Part shown: piece after piece, positions 9,106 to 20,042 of the stretch
How positions within the stretch are numbered: the first letter of the stretch is position 1
How the letters are laid out: each line of letters opens with the position of its first letter
NCBI GenBank assembly: GCA_022826245.1
Contig: JAJDVG010000038.1
Span: 1 to 55,986, forward strand
DNA: 55,986 nt
Origin: Gammaproteobacteria bacterium
Lineage (GTDB): Bacteria; Pseudomonadota; Gammaproteobacteria; Steroidobacterales; Rariloculaceae
Direction: 5' to 3'
The notes under the pieces: model-generated
What the model was told of the DNA's origin: nothing
The model's database searches: none
What the model saw: only the letters and a program-made list of their open reading frames with translations
Translations under genes and position numbers: made by a program

Positions 9106-10665
9106 CTACCTGCGGAACATCGCGAGCATGCGTCGCGTGACCGCGAAACCGCCGGCGATGTTGATGCTCGTGATCAGCACGGTGAATCCCGCGACCCAGG
9201 CGATCCACGTGACGCCGGAGCTGATCTGCAGCAGCGCACCGATGATGATGATGCTCGATATCGCGTTCGTGACGCTCATGAGCGGCGTATGCAGCGCCGG
9301 CGTCACGTTCCAGACGACCATGTAGCCGACAAAGCAGGCGAGAACGAAGACGGTGAAGTGCGCCATGAACGACGGCGGCGCCACGGCGCCGAGGCCGAGG
9401 AGCCCGAGACCGCCGAGGCCGAACAGGATGAGCCGCGAAACCCAGGCCGGCGCCCGCTTCTTCTCGACCGGCTCCGCTGCGGCCGCGGGCTTCGCGGCCG
9501 GCGGCGGCTGAGGCGCCGCGACTTTCGGAGCCGGCGGCGGCCAGGTGATCTCCCCGTCCCTGACGACGGTCGCCCCGCGGATGACCTCGTCTTTCATGTC
9601 GACGACGACGGCGCCGTCCTTCTCCGGACACATGTCCGCAAGCAGGTGCCTCAAGTTCGTCGCATAGAGCTGGCTCGCCGTCGACGCCAGGCGGCTCGGC
9701 AGGTCCGTGTAGCCGATGATCGTGACGCCGTGACGGGTCACGAGTTCGTCGGGCACGGTCAACGCGCAGTTGCCGCCCTGCTCGGCCGCGAGATCGACGA
9801 TCACGCTGCCGGGCTTCATCGCTTCGACCATGTCGGCCGTGATGAGCTCGGGCGCGGGTTTGCCGGGAATGAGCGCAGTGGTGATGATGACGTCGACCTC
9901 TTCGGCCTGCTCGCGGAACAGCGCCATCTCGGCGTCGATGAACTCCTTGCTCATGACCTTTGCGTAACCGCCCGCGCCGCTGCCCTCCTCCTCGAAATCG
10001 AGCATGAGGAACTCGGCATCCATGCTCTCGACCTGCTCCTTGACCTCGGGACGCGTATCGAAGGCGCGCACGATCGCGCCCATACCCTTGGCCGTGCCGA
10101 TGGCCGAGAGGCCCGCGACGCCTGCGCCGATGACGAGCACCTTGGCCGGCGGAACCTTGCCCGCCGCCGTGATCTGCCCCATGAAGAAGCGGCCGAAGTT
10201 GTCGGCGGCCTCGACCACGGCACGGTAGCCCGCGATGTTGGCCATCGAACTCAGCGCATCGAGCTTTTGAGCTCGGGAAATCCGCGGAATGCCGTCCATC
10301 GAGAGCGCCGTCACGCCGGCTTTCGCCAGCCGGGCGAGCAGCTCGGGGTTCTGTCCGGGCCAGAGAAACGCGATCAGGATCTGACCCTGCCGCAAGCGAT
10401 CGGACTCGTCGCGACCAGACTCGGCATCGGTTTCCGGAGCGCGTACCTTGAGGATGATGTCGCTGCCGGACCAGAGCTCGTCGACTTCGTCGACGACCGT
10501 TGCGCCCGCATCCCGATAGGCCTGATCCGTGAAACTCGCGGCTTCGCCCGCTCCCGCCTCGACGGCGACCTCAAAGCCGAGTTTCCTGAGCCCGGCCACG
10601 ACTTCGGGAGTCGTCGCAACGCGCCTTTCGCCCGGATGAATCTCGCTCGGAACGCCTATTCGCAT
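9106..10665 (-). CDS. pntA: NAD(P) transhydrogenase subunit alpha (fused alpha1–alpha2)
   Basis: 519 residues from the ATG at 10665, chosen because GGAAG precedes it and the protein then begins [16 protein letters not shown] as in the family. The N-terminal ~370 residues are the alanine-dehydrogenase/PNT domain, with Rossmann motif [13 protein letters not shown] binding NAD(H). A Pro/Ala-rich linker follows, then about four C-terminal membrane helices ([26 protein letters not shown]). This is the E. coli-type fusion of alpha1 and alpha2, which are separate genes in alphaproteobacteria. First gene of the pntAB operon; 207 bp separate it from the efflux gene downstream of the operon start, and I see nothing definite there. 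Confidence 0.97.
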   Translation of the reverse strand: MRIGVPSEIHPGERRVATTPEVVAGLRKLGFEVAVEAGAGEAASFTDQAYRDAGATVVDEVDELWSGSDIILKVRAPETDAESGRDESDRLRQGQILIAFLWPGQNPELLARLAKAGVTALSMDGIPRISRAQKLDALSSMANIAGYRAVVEAADNFGRFFMGQITAAGKVPPAKVLVIGAGVAGLSAIGTAKGMGAIVRAFDTRPEVKEQVESMDAEFLMLDFEEEGSGAGGYAKVMSKEFIDAEMALFREQAEEVDVIITTALIPGKPAPELITADMVEAMKPGSVIVDLAAEQGGNCALTVPDELVTRHGVTIIGYTDLPSRLASTASQLYATNLRHLLADMCPEKDGAVVVDMKDEVIRGATVVRDGEITWPPPAPKVAAPQPPPAAKPAAAAEPVEKKRAPAWVSRLILFGLGGLGLLGLGAVAPPSFMAHFTVFVLACFVGYMVVWNVTPALHTPLMSVTNAISSIIIIGALLQISSGVTWIAWVAGFTVLITSINIAGGFAVTRRMLAMFRR

Positions 10666-10872
10666 CGGAAACTTCCACCATTTGGCCGGGTCGGCCGCCG
10701 GCCTCGGAATCACGACTCAATTCGCGCTCGGATTATAGTGCGCTCTGCGCAAACATCACCCTCGACGCTGCGACGAATCGGCGATTTGCCAACGCCGGCA
10801 GTGCACCTCGCGAGCGCGAGCGCCGTTGACCGGGAGCTGCGCCTGGCCGTTGCTGCGCACGTTGCGCGTGCC

Positions 10873-12099
10873 TCAGCCGGTATGCGACGCGGGTTCGGTC
10901 TTCTCGATCGCACGCGCCGGCACCGTCCAGCTCACGAGACTGGCGATGACCGAGGCAAGCGCCATGACGGCGACCATCGGCAGCAAGGTGCCGTCGTTGA
11001 GTTCGCTCGTCAGGGCGCCGAGCAGTCCGCCGAGCGAGAAACCGAGTGTGGTGTTGACCGAGGACGCGCTGCCGGCAAGCTCGCGGAAGAAGCTCATGTA
11101 GCGCGCCGAGCCGCCCGGGCCGATAAGGCCGAGCGTCGCCATCGTGACGACCATGAGCGGTACGAACACCCACAGCGACGCGAGCCCGGCTGCTGCCGCG
11201 GCGAGCATGAGCAACACGCAAACGAGCTGTATCCTCAGGCCCCAGCGGAAGTAGAAGCCCGCGTTCCGGTTCGTGAGCTTCCGCATGCTGAACAGGTTGC
11301 TCGCCATCAGGCCGAGCACCGTGAGCCCGAAATACAGCGGGAACCGGGCCGGCGATATCCCGAAGTGTTCGAGATAGATGAACGAAGCGTTCGTCACGAA
11401 CACCATGAGCACGCTGATCGACAGCCCCATCGCGAAGGCGTAGCGGATCGGCAGAAACCGGCCGTCGACCCGACGCACCACGACATCCGCACACTGCACG
11501 AAGATCGATTTCAGCGAAAAGGCCTCCCATCGGCCCTGGCGCGTCTCCGGAACGATCCGTACGTAAAGCAGCAGCAATGCGAGCGCGTATACCCCCTGAA
11601 GCAGGAATATCGACTGCCAGCCAAACGGCAGCAGCAGCGCGCCGAGCGCGGGCGCGACCAGCGGCGCGATCAGCACGATCATCATCATCGTCGCGAACCG
11701 CCGGCCAAGCTCGTCGACGGGGTAGATGTCGCGCACCGACGCCATGCAGATGACGGTGGAAAAACCGCCGCCGATGGCCTGGAACACGCGTAACGCCAGC
11801 GCCTGCTCCACCGTGCCGACGAACGCGAGCGCGAACGTTGCAACGATGTAGAGCGAAAGACCGATGTAACCGACGCGTTTGCGGCCGATCTGGTCGGAGA
11901 AGGCGCCGCCGAAGAACTGCCCGAAGGCGTTACCGATCAGGTAGGCGCTCAAGGTGTGGTTGACCGTGACGACAGCCACGCCGAAATCGAGCGCCATCGC
12001 CGGGATCGCCGGCAGATAGGCATCCATGCTCAACGGGCCGAGCGCGACGAGCGCGCCCAGGAACACGATCAGATAGCGCGGAATCTCATCGCTGCGCAT
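10873..12099 (-). CDS. Bcr/CflA-family multidrug efflux MFS transporter
   Basis: 408 residues with twelve predicted membrane helices. The first helices carry the Bcr/CflA signature (LGPLSMDAYLPAIPAM), and the MFS loop 2–3 motif appears as GGAFSDQIGRKRV. Members export drugs such as bicyclomycin or metabolites using the proton gradient; the substrate here is unknown. Same strand as feoAB, but a 113-bp gap makes cotranscription uncertain. Confidence 0.88.
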   Translation of the reverse strand: MRSDEIPRYLIVFLGALVALGPLSMDAYLPAIPAMALDFGVAVVTVNHTLSAYLIGNAFGQFFGGAFSDQIGRKRVGYIGLSLYIVATFALAFVGTVEQALALRVFQAIGGGFSTVICMASVRDIYPVDELGRRFATMMMIVLIAPLVAPALGALLLPFGWQSIFLLQGVYALALLLLYVRIVPETRQGRWEAFSLKSIFVQCADVVVRRVDGRFLPIRYAFAMGLSISVLMVFVTNASFIYLEHFGISPARFPLYFGLTVLGLMASNLFSMRKLTNRNAGFYFRWGLRIQLVCVLLMLAAAAAGLASLWVFVPLMVVTMATLGLIGPGGSARYMSFFRELAGSASSVNTTLGFSLGGLLGALTSELNDGTLLPMVAVMALASVIASLVSWTVPARAIEKTEPASHTG

Positions 12100-12212
12100 G
12101 GCTCATGATCCAATGTGTGAAGCTTCCTTGCGATGTCCGGGAACGAGTTCGACCGGACGCGGCTGCGTCCCGCATCGACAGCGGCGATGATGCCGAAAGG
12201 GATGCTTCGGAA

Positions 12213-14411
12213 TCAGGCGCTGCCGATCTGGTAGATCAAGAGCGCCGCAGTGTACCCGAGTACCGTCATGTATGCCCACGCGAACACGGGCCAGCGCCAA
12301 CTGTTCGTCTCGCGGCGGATGACCGCGAGCGTCGCCGCGCACTGCAGGCACCAGGCGTAGAAGACGAGGAGCCCGAGCACCATGGGCAGCGTGAAGACCG
12401 TGCGCCCGTCCGGCCATGTCGCGGACGTCAGCCGCTCGGCGAGACTCGCCTCGTCCGCCTCCCCGCCGACCGCGTAGATCGTGCCGAGCACGGCGACGAC
12501 GACCTCCCTCGCCGGGAAACCGGCGATGACCGCCGCCGAAACGCGCCAGTCCCAACCGAGCGGTTCGAACACGGGCTCGACCCACTGACCGGCTCGGCCG
12601 AGCCAGCTCTGCGCGAGATGCGCGGCCGCGGCTTCGTTGTCAATGGTTTCGAACGCCGTCTCGAGTTCGGCGCCTTCGAGCGTTACCGCGGCCTGGGCGC
12701 GGGCCGCGACGCGGTCCGCCTCGACGGCGTCGGAACGCGGGAAGTAGGCGAGCGCCCAGACGATCACGGCCACGACGAAGATCACCGTGCCCGCGCGGCG
12801 CAGAAAGATCCTGACCCGGTCGAGCAGCTTGAGCGCGACCGTGCGCAGGTTCGGCAGGCGGAACTCGGGCAGCGCGAGGATGAACGGCGGTGCGGCGCCG
12901 CGCAAAGCCGAGTGCTTGAGCACCAGCGCGGTTGCGACTCCGCCGACGATGCCGATGACGTAGAGCCCGAACAGCACCGCGCCCTGCAGGTTGAAGATCA
13001 GGAACTCGCGGCTCGGCACGAACGCCGCGATCAGGAGCGCGTAGACCGGCAGGCGCGCGGAGCAGGTCATGAACGGCGAAGCCATGATCGTCGCGATCCT
13101 GTCGCGCCGGTTCGGAATGACCCGCGTCGCCATGATCGACGGTACGGCGCACGCGAAACTCGAGAGCAGCGGGATGACCGACTGTCCCGACAGCCCGATA
13201 GAGCGCATCGCGCGATCGACGAGGAAGGCGGCGCGCGCGAGATAGCCCGTGTCCTCCATGAGGATGATGAACAGGAACAGGATCAGGATCTGTGGCAGGA
13301 AGATGATGACGCTGCCGACGCCGGCGATGATGCCGTCGGCGACGAAGCTCGCGAGCAGGCCGTCGGGCAGGATCGCGGCCGTCGCGGCGCCGGCCGCGCC
13401 CATTCCGGCGTCGATGAGGTCCATGAATGGAGTCGCCCACGCGAATACGGCCTGAAAGACGACGGCCATCGTCAGCACGAACAGCACTGTCGACGGCCAT
13501 GGCTGATTGATCCAGTGGATCAGCGCCGCGCTCCGCCGGCTCACGACCGACGATGTCGTCTGCACTTCGGCAAGCACCTCACGAGCCCAGCGATAGCGCT
13601 GCCGGGCTTCGACGGCGAACGGCGGTTCGTCCCCGAACAAACGCTCTCGCACCGACTCGAGTGGAGCTTCGGCTTCGGGAGGCAATACCGGCGCGCTGAA
13701 GGTTTCAGGCACCGTCTCGCCCTCGACGATGAACCGTTCGATCTCCGCGCGCTCGAAACCCGCAGCTTTCGGTCCGAGCATGGGTTCGAGCTCATCCACT
13801 GCGCGCTGCAGTTCCGGCCAGGCGGAAATGGACCCGGGCGGCTTTGTGTCGAGCAAGCCGGCAAACGACTCCGCAAGCTTCTTTACGCCGCGGCCGGTCG
13901 TCGCGACCACCGGGAACACCGGCACGTCGCCGAGCAAGTGCGCCAGGCGCGGGATGTCGATCTTGAGGCCGTCCCGCTCGGCCGCATCGCTCATCGTCAG
14001 CGCGATGACGACGGGCCGGCCAAGCTCGACGAGCTGTTGAACGAGAAACAGCCCCTGGTAGAGACGCGTCGAATCGACGACGGCGAGGATCGCGTCGGGC
14101 TTCGGCGTTCCCGGAACGCGGCCGAACAGCACGCCGACGGCGATCCGTTCATCCATCGAGCCCGGACTCAGCGAGTACGTTCCGGGCAGATCGATCAGAT
14201 CGACAGCCGTCTCACCGACGGTTGCGCGCCCCATCCGTCGCTCGACCGTGACGCCCGGGTAGTTCGCCGTACGCTGGCTCATTCCGGTCAGGTGATTGAA
14301 CAGCGAACTCTTGCCGCAGTTCGGATTGCCCACGACGGCGATCGTCCCGGCCGCGCGCCTGACGACGCCGATCCTGCCGGCCGGCAGGGTGACTTCAGCG
14401 CGGCTCGCCAT
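12213..14411 (-). CDS. feoB: Ferrous iron transport protein B
   Basis: 732 residues from the ATG at 14411, which overlaps the end of feoA by 17 bp. The N-terminal G domain begins at about residue 20 with P-loop GNPNCGKSS, switch region NYPGVTVERR and Walker B-like DLPGTYSLSP. It is followed by the Feo-specific linker and about ten membrane helices that include two Gate domains (PLLSSFACAVPSIMATRVI and SAAVIAGFPAREVVVAVLGT). It imports Fe2+ across the inner membrane with FeoA as partner. The C-terminal tail has a CAWCLQCAAT-type cysteine cluster as in other gammaproteobacterial FeoB. No feoC is visible downstream. Confidence 0.96.
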   Translation of the reverse strand: MASRAEVTLPAGRIGVVRRAAGTIAVVGNPNCGKSSLFNHLTGMSQRTANYPGVTVERRMGRATVGETAVDLIDLPGTYSLSPGSMDERIAVGVLFGRVPGTPKPDAILAVVDSTRLYQGLFLVQQLVELGRPVVIALTMSDAAERDGLKIDIPRLAHLLGDVPVFPVVATTGRGVKKLAESFAGLLDTKPPGSISAWPELQRAVDELEPMLGPKAAGFERAEIERFIVEGETVPETFSAPVLPPEAEAPLESVRERLFGDEPPFAVEARQRYRWAREVLAEVQTTSSVVSRRSAALIHWINQPWPSTVLFVLTMAVVFQAVFAWATPFMDLIDAGMGAAGAATAAILPDGLLASFVADGIIAGVGSVIIFLPQILILFLFIILMEDTGYLARAAFLVDRAMRSIGLSGQSVIPLLSSFACAVPSIMATRVIPNRRDRIATIMASPFMTCSARLPVYALLIAAFVPSREFLIFNLQGAVLFGLYVIGIVGGVATALVLKHSALRGAAPPFILALPEFRLPNLRTVALKLLDRVRIFLRRAGTVIFVVAVIVWALAYFPRSDAVEADRVAARAQAAVTLEGAELETAFETIDNEAAAAHLAQSWLGRAGQWVEPVFEPLGWDWRVSAAVIAGFPAREVVVAVLGTIYAVGGEADEASLAERLTSATWPDGRTVFTLPMVLGLLVFYAWCLQCAATLAVIRRETNSWRWPVFAWAYMTVLGYTAALLIYQIGSA

Positions 14412-14640
14412 CGGTCGCCAGTCGCGAGACGGCGAAGCGGCTCGCGTGATCGCGGCGCAGCGAAATTGCCGTGCCGAAAATACGGAACTCCAGCGGGTCT
14501 CCGCCGTGCGAGGCGCGCAGGAAACTGATCTCGGCCTGCTCGACGAGGCCGAGGACCATGAGCCGCTGCACGACGGGATCGCTCGAATCGACCGCATCGA
14601 TGCGCACGGTATCGCCAGGCTTGAGGTCGGCAAGAGTCAG
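14395..14640 (-). CDS. feoA: Ferrous iron transport protein A, probable CTG start
   Basis: About 81 residues with the SH3-like FeoA fold (LADLKPGDTVRI, RLMVLGLVEQAEI, GDPLEFRIFGTAISLRRDHA). FeoA binds and modulates FeoB. The first standard start in frame is GTG at 14607, but that would remove the first beta strand. Upstream of it there is no ATG, GTG or TTG before two in-frame TAA codons (14671–14676). CTG at 14640 gives the family N-terminus MTLADLKPGD, with GAGAG about nine bases before it. I therefore place the start there, although GTG 14607 remains possible. Confidence 0.85.
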   Translation of the reverse strand: MTLADLKPGDTVRIDAVDSSDPVVQRLMVLGLVEQAEISFLRASHGGDPLEFRIFGTAISLRRDHASRFAVSRLATDGEPR

Positions 14641-14656
14641 GATCTTTACTCTCGAC

Positions 14657-14700
14657 GCAAATGAGAATCGTTATTATATGTGGAAATTCCGGCGTGCGAA
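14657..14700 (-). promoter_or_regulatory. feoAB promoter with Fur box
   Basis: On the minus strand a TATAAT (14678–14673) with a moderate TTCGCA at about 16 bp upstream forms a sigma70-type promoter, giving a start near 14665 and a short leader before feoA. The stretch 14657–14675 matches the 19-bp Fur consensus at about 14 positions and overlaps the -10 and start point. Iron-loaded Fur would therefore block transcription. Confidence 0.7.
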
Positions 14701-14801
14701 CCACCCTCGCCGATTTCGGTCAGATTACCTCCCGCATACGGGACAGTTCAGAATCTGCCTTTCACATCGATTGAAGCCGCCCGGCAGTCTTCCGCAACAG
14801 C

Positions 14802-15362
14802 ATGACCAACCCCCGTCTCGACAAGCTCAGCGATTCCGAACTCGTCGAGATCTGCAACAGCGGCCGCCGACAGGACGCCGTGGATGCGTTCGATTCGCTC
14901 TATCGGCGGCATCGGGACTACGTCACACGCGTCGCGCTGCGCTTCTGTTCGGACCGGGAGATCGCGGCGGACACGCTTCAGGAGACTTTCATCTACCTGT
15001 TGCGCAAATTCCCGCCAGGCGGCGACGGCCTGGTGCTGACCGCGCAACTGCGCTCGCTGCTGTATCCGGTTGCCCGGAATCTGACGTTGTCGGCCCTGCG
15101 ACGGCGCCATCGCGACGACCATGTCACGGAGATCGAACCGGATCAATTGCCCGATCCGCGTACGGTCGACCTCGAGTACGAGAACCTGGGCAAGGCGATG
15201 GCAGGCCTCTCGGCCAGTCATCGCGAAGTGCTGCTGCTGCGCTTCGTCGACGGTATGCGCATCGACGAGATCGCCGAAGCCCTCGAGATTCCACCCGGAA
15301 CCGTCAAATCGCGGCTGCACTTCGCCGTTGGAGCGCTCAGGGACAGGCTAGGAATCGCCTGA
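14802..15362 (+). CDS. ECF-type RNA polymerase sigma factor
   Basis: 186 residues. Sigma region 2 spans about residues 25–95 (SLYRRHRDYVTRVALRFC, DTLQETFIYLLRKF). Region 4 spans about 125–180 and ends in a helix-turn-helix (LRFVDGMRIDEIAEALEIPP, GTVKSRLHFAVGALRDRLG). It would redirect RNA polymerase to a small regulon. It is divergent from feoAB and heads a four-gene same-strand cluster with a 60-bp gap to the next gene. No obvious ECF autoregulatory promoter was recognised upstream. Confidence 0.93.
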   Translation: MTNPRLDKLSDSELVEICNSGRRQDAVDAFDSLYRRHRDYVTRVALRFCSDREIAADTLQETFIYLLRKFPPGGDGLVLTAQLRSLLYPVARNLTLSALRRRHRDDHVTEIEPDQLPDPRTVDLEYENLGKAMAGLSASHREVLLLRFVDGMRIDEIAEALEIPPGTVKSRLHFAVGALRDRLGIA

Positions 15363-15422
15363 GCAAACTTCTTTTTTTGAACCTTTTCGGCCGCTCGAGT
15401 GCTTAACCCATAAGGAACGCCC

Positions 15423-15821
15423 ATGAATCCCGAACCCGAAACCGTCGAACTGCCTCGCGACCTCGTCGAGCGGCTTGAACGTCTGGACAGGTCCGTGTCG
15501 ATGCTGACGCCGGCCGTCGACCGGCAGGTGCGCGAAGCCGCGGCAGTCCACTTCGCGGAACGGCCGGACAGCGCGCGTCCGGCCTCGCGGCGCTGGGCGG
15601 TGCTGGGCACGCTGGCCGCGAGCCTCGTGGCGGGCGCCTTCCTCGTGCGGATGCAGACCGGCATGGAAGCGACGCTGCTCGCCAACGACATCGATGGTTC
15701 CGGCGTCGTAGATATCCTGGATGCGTTCGCCCTTGCGCGGATGGACGGCGCACCGGGGTCGCAGGCGGAGATCGACGCGCTGATCGGAGACATTGTGGCG
15801 CTCGACGGGACGTTGCCGTGA
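15423..15821 (+). CDS. Single-pass membrane protein with dockerin-like EF-hand motif
   Basis: 132 residues. About 55 cytoplasmic residues are followed by one membrane helix (about 58–78) and an outside C-terminal domain. That domain contains NDIDGSGVVDILDAFALAR, which has the Dx(D/N)G spacing of a dockerin or EF-hand calcium loop. Only one such loop is clear, whereas classical type I dockerins have two. Its place directly after an ECF sigma gene and its N-in topology fit an anti-sigma or sigma-linked sensor, but I see no recognised anti-sigma domain. The start ATG has AAGGAAC before it. The stop overlaps the GTG start of the next gene. Confidence 0.8.
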   Translation: MNPEPETVELPRDLVERLERLDRSVSMLTPAVDRQVREAAAVHFAERPDSARPASRRWAVLGTLAASLVAGAFLVRMQTGMEATLLANDIDGSGVVDILDAFALARMDGAPGSQAEIDALIGDIVALDGTLP

Positions 15822-16270
15822 GGAACCGCTTCTTCAGCATTCTCGTTTGCGTGGGCGCGATCGGCGCGGCGCTGTCCGCGTGGCCCCAGGCCGCAGACAC
15901 GGACATCCGCTTTGCGGCGCTCGAGATTTTCCTCGAAACCGCGGAGCCGCTCGCCGCGTGGCAGTTCGAACTGCGCGAATCGTCCGGAAGGATGCGCGTC
16001 GTGGGCGTCGAGAACGGCGAAAGCGACGTGTTCGGCGACGCGCCCTACTACGATCTCGAGGCGGTCAGCGGCGGCACGGCAGACCGCATCATCGTCGCCG
16101 ACTATTCCCTTAACGCGGCGGACGAGCTGCCGACCGGACGCAGCCGCGTCGCGACGATCCACGTTCGGCTTCAGGGCGCCGCGGTCCCCGATTACGTCCT
16201 GAACCTCGTAACCGCCGGCGGCGCAAGCGGCGAACCGATTCAGGCATCCATCGATCTTGACACCCCTTAA
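15818..16270 (+). CDS. Secreted cohesin-like domain protein
   Basis: 150 residues starting at GTG 15818 (GTGA overlap with the preceding stop). An N-terminal signal peptide of about 26 residues ends near AWPQA. The rest resembles a cohesin-type beta sandwich: AAWQFELRESSG, VVGVENGESDVF, APYYDLEAV, RIIVADYS and TGRSRVATIHVRL. Cohesins bind dockerins, and the preceding gene encodes a dockerin-like motif, so a direct interaction is plausible but unproven. Tightly coupled in the sigma-factor operon. Confidence 0.78.
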   Translation: MRNRFFSILVCVGAIGAALSAWPQAADTDIRFAALEIFLETAEPLAAWQFELRESSGRMRVVGVENGESDVFGDAPYYDLEAVSGGTADRIIVADYSLNAADELPTGRSRVATIHVRLQGAAVPDYVLNLVTAGGASGEPIQASIDLDTP

Positions 16271-16287
16271 ATGTGGAGACAGCGGGT

Positions 16288-18468
16288 ATGTACCAACGGA
16301 AACTTGTGAACCGACTGGCGATCGTGTTGCTTGGCTCAGTCACTGCGCTCGTGATCGGCGCATGCACGGGAAGCTATGACGGGCGGACCCGCGGCGATTC
16401 GTCGAGCGCAGCGGTGGAAGAGGTTGTTGTAGCGGGACGGGCCGCCGCGCCGCCACAGGTGCTCCAGTCGGCCATTGCACCGGAAATGGCTCAACGCATT
16501 GCGGCGAACCCGTTGGCAAGCGCCGGACCGCCTGCGGCGAACGAAGAGCTCTGGGTCATCGCCACTCCAGCCGGGACGGATGCGGCTCCGGATTCGAGCG
16601 AGGACGCCGAGCCCGGCTCCGGCGCAATGCTCGCGTCGTTCCTGCCCGACGATACTGTCCCCGGCGACCGTTCCATCGAGATTCCCCTGCCGCTCAAGCA
16701 CACCGACGTGCGCGCCGAGATCGTCGGCTACGTCAGCACGGTAGACGTGACCCAGCAGTTCGAGAACCCCTTCGACACGAAGATCGAAGCGGTCTACGTG
16801 TTTCCGTTGCCGGAGAAAGCGGCGGTCAACGAGTTCGTCATGACCATCGGCGAGCGGCGCATACGCGGCATTCTTCGCGAACGCGAGGAAGCCGAAGCCA
16901 TCTACGCCGAGGCGCGCGCGCAGGGCTACCAGGCGAGCCTGCTGACCCAGCACCGGCCCAACATCTTCGAGCAGAAGGTTGCGAACATCGAGCCCGGCCA
17001 CCGGATCGACGTCAACATCCGCTACTTCCACACCCTCGCGTATCGGGACGGCTGGTATTCGTTCGTGTTTCCGACTGTCGTCGGCCCGCGCTTCAACCCG
17101 CCGGGTTCGACCGATCCCGTCGCGGCGCTGCCGCGCATGCCGGGTCAACCTGACGCCCCGGGCGTTGCCGTGCAGTACCTCCGCCCCGGCGAACGCTCCG
17201 GACACGATATCGGCATCTCCGTCGCGCTCGATGCGGGCGTCGCGATCGAGGCCATCGAGGCGAGCCACGCCATCGATGAGCTGCGCACGGCCGACGAAAC
17301 GGCAACCATCCAACTGGCCAACCGCACGACGATCCCGAATCGCGACTTCATCCTCGATTTCAAGGTGGCCGGCGGCCGGCTCAAATCGAACCTGCTGACC
17401 TACGCGGATCCGGAGGAAGCGGACGCGGGCTACTTCACGATGATGCTGTATCCGCCCGACGACCTAAGCGGTTTGCGCAGGCATCCGCTGGAAATGGTGT
17501 TCGTGCTCGATTGCTCGGGATCGATGAGCGGTCAACCTATGAGCCAGGCCAAATCGGCAATCATCGGCGCGCTCGATCGGCTCGAACGCGGAGACACGTT
17601 TCAGATCATCCGTTTCTCGGACAACGCGAGCAGTTTCGGTAATGAACCCGTGCGGGCCACGCGCAGAAACATCGACGCGGCGAAACGTTTCGTGCAGTCA
17701 CTCAATGGCTCCGGAGGCACGATGATGATCGAGGGCATTCGCGCCGCGCTCGACTTTCCGCACGACCCGCGCCGGCTGCGCTTCGTCACGTTCCTGACCG
17801 ACGGCTACATCGGCAACGAAGCCGAAATCCTGCGCGAGATTCACGAGTCCGTCGGCGAATCGAGAATCTTCAGTTTCGGCGTGGGCTCGTCCGTGAACCG
17901 CTACCTGCTCGAGCGCATGGCGAGCATCGGGCGCGGCGCCGTCGCCTACCTCGGGCTCGACGATTCCGGCCGCGACGTGATGGACGATTTCTTCGGCCGG
18001 ATCGCCCATCCGGCGCTCGCAAACGTGAGCATCGACTGGGGCGGGATGCAGGTCAGCGACGTCTATCCCAGTCGCCTGCCCGATCTCTTCGTCGGACGGC
18101 CCGTGGTCGTCACCGGCAAATTCAGCGGAGCGCCTGCCGCGCCGACCATCCAGGGCAATGCGGGCGGGGAACGGGTCGAGTTCGCCGTTCAAACTGACGG
18201 ACAGGACGCAGTTCACTCCTTCCTGCCGCAGATCTGGGCGCGGCTGCGCATCGCCGACCTCATGGACAGGCGGGTCTGGGACAACGATCCGTACGGCGAA
18301 CTCGACGGCATGATCAGGCGTACCGCGCTCGACTATCGGCTCATGTCCGACTACACGGCGTTCGTCGCCGTCGACGCATCGCAGCGGACATCCGGTAGCT
18401 ACGGCGTCACGGTCGTGCAGCCGGTGCCGGTACCGGCGGGCGTACGATTCGAAACGACGGTGCCTTAG
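16288..18468 (+). CDS. VIT and von Willebrand A domain lipoprotein
   Basis: 726 residues. The ATG at 16288 was chosen over GTG 16273 because GGAG precedes it and it starts a lipoprotein signal peptide with lipobox VIGAC (Cys26). The VIT domain covers about residues 130–265 (AVYVFPLPEKAAVNEFVM, NIFEQKVANIEPG). The vWA domain covers about 400–575 with an intact MIDAS beginning DCSGSMSG and the later TFLTDGYIGN. It is related to the marine proteobacterial 'sortase target' VIT/vWA proteins but has no LPXTG tail. Last gene of the sigma-factor cluster, 17 bp after the cohesin-like gene. Probably a surface-exposed adhesion or complex-building protein. Confidence 0.92.
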   Translation: MYQRKLVNRLAIVLLGSVTALVIGACTGSYDGRTRGDSSSAAVEEVVVAGRAAAPPQVLQSAIAPEMAQRIAANPLASAGPPAANEELWVIATPAGTDAAPDSSEDAEPGSGAMLASFLPDDTVPGDRSIEIPLPLKHTDVRAEIVGYVSTVDVTQQFENPFDTKIEAVYVFPLPEKAAVNEFVMTIGERRIRGILREREEAEAIYAEARAQGYQASLLTQHRPNIFEQKVANIEPGHRIDVNIRYFHTLAYRDGWYSFVFPTVVGPRFNPPGSTDPVAALPRMPGQPDAPGVAVQYLRPGERSGHDIGISVALDAGVAIEAIEASHAIDELRTADETATIQLANRTTIPNRDFILDFKVAGGRLKSNLLTYADPEEADAGYFTMMLYPPDDLSGLRRHPLEMVFVLDCSGSMSGQPMSQAKSAIIGALDRLERGDTFQIIRFSDNASSFGNEPVRATRRNIDAAKRFVQSLNGSGGTMMIEGIRAALDFPHDPRRLRFVTFLTDGYIGNEAEILREIHESVGESRIFSFGVGSSVNRYLLERMASIGRGAVAYLGLDDSGRDVMDDFFGRIAHPALANVSIDWGGMQVSDVYPSRLPDLFVGRPVVVTGKFSGAPAAPTIQGNAGGERVEFAVQTDGQDAVHSFLPQIWARLRIADLMDRRVWDNDPYGELDGMIRRTALDYRLMSDYTAFVAVDASQRTSGSYGVTVVQPVPVPAGVRFETTVP

Positions 18469-18517
18469 AGTTGCCGGATCGCTGCGAGAACGGACGAAGA
18501 AGGTCGTAACGCCGCCG

Positions 18518-20003
<1,486 letters not shown>

Positions 20004-20042
20004 CCCCAGGAACCTTTCAAGCCTGCTTGTCGGCGGGTGCGT

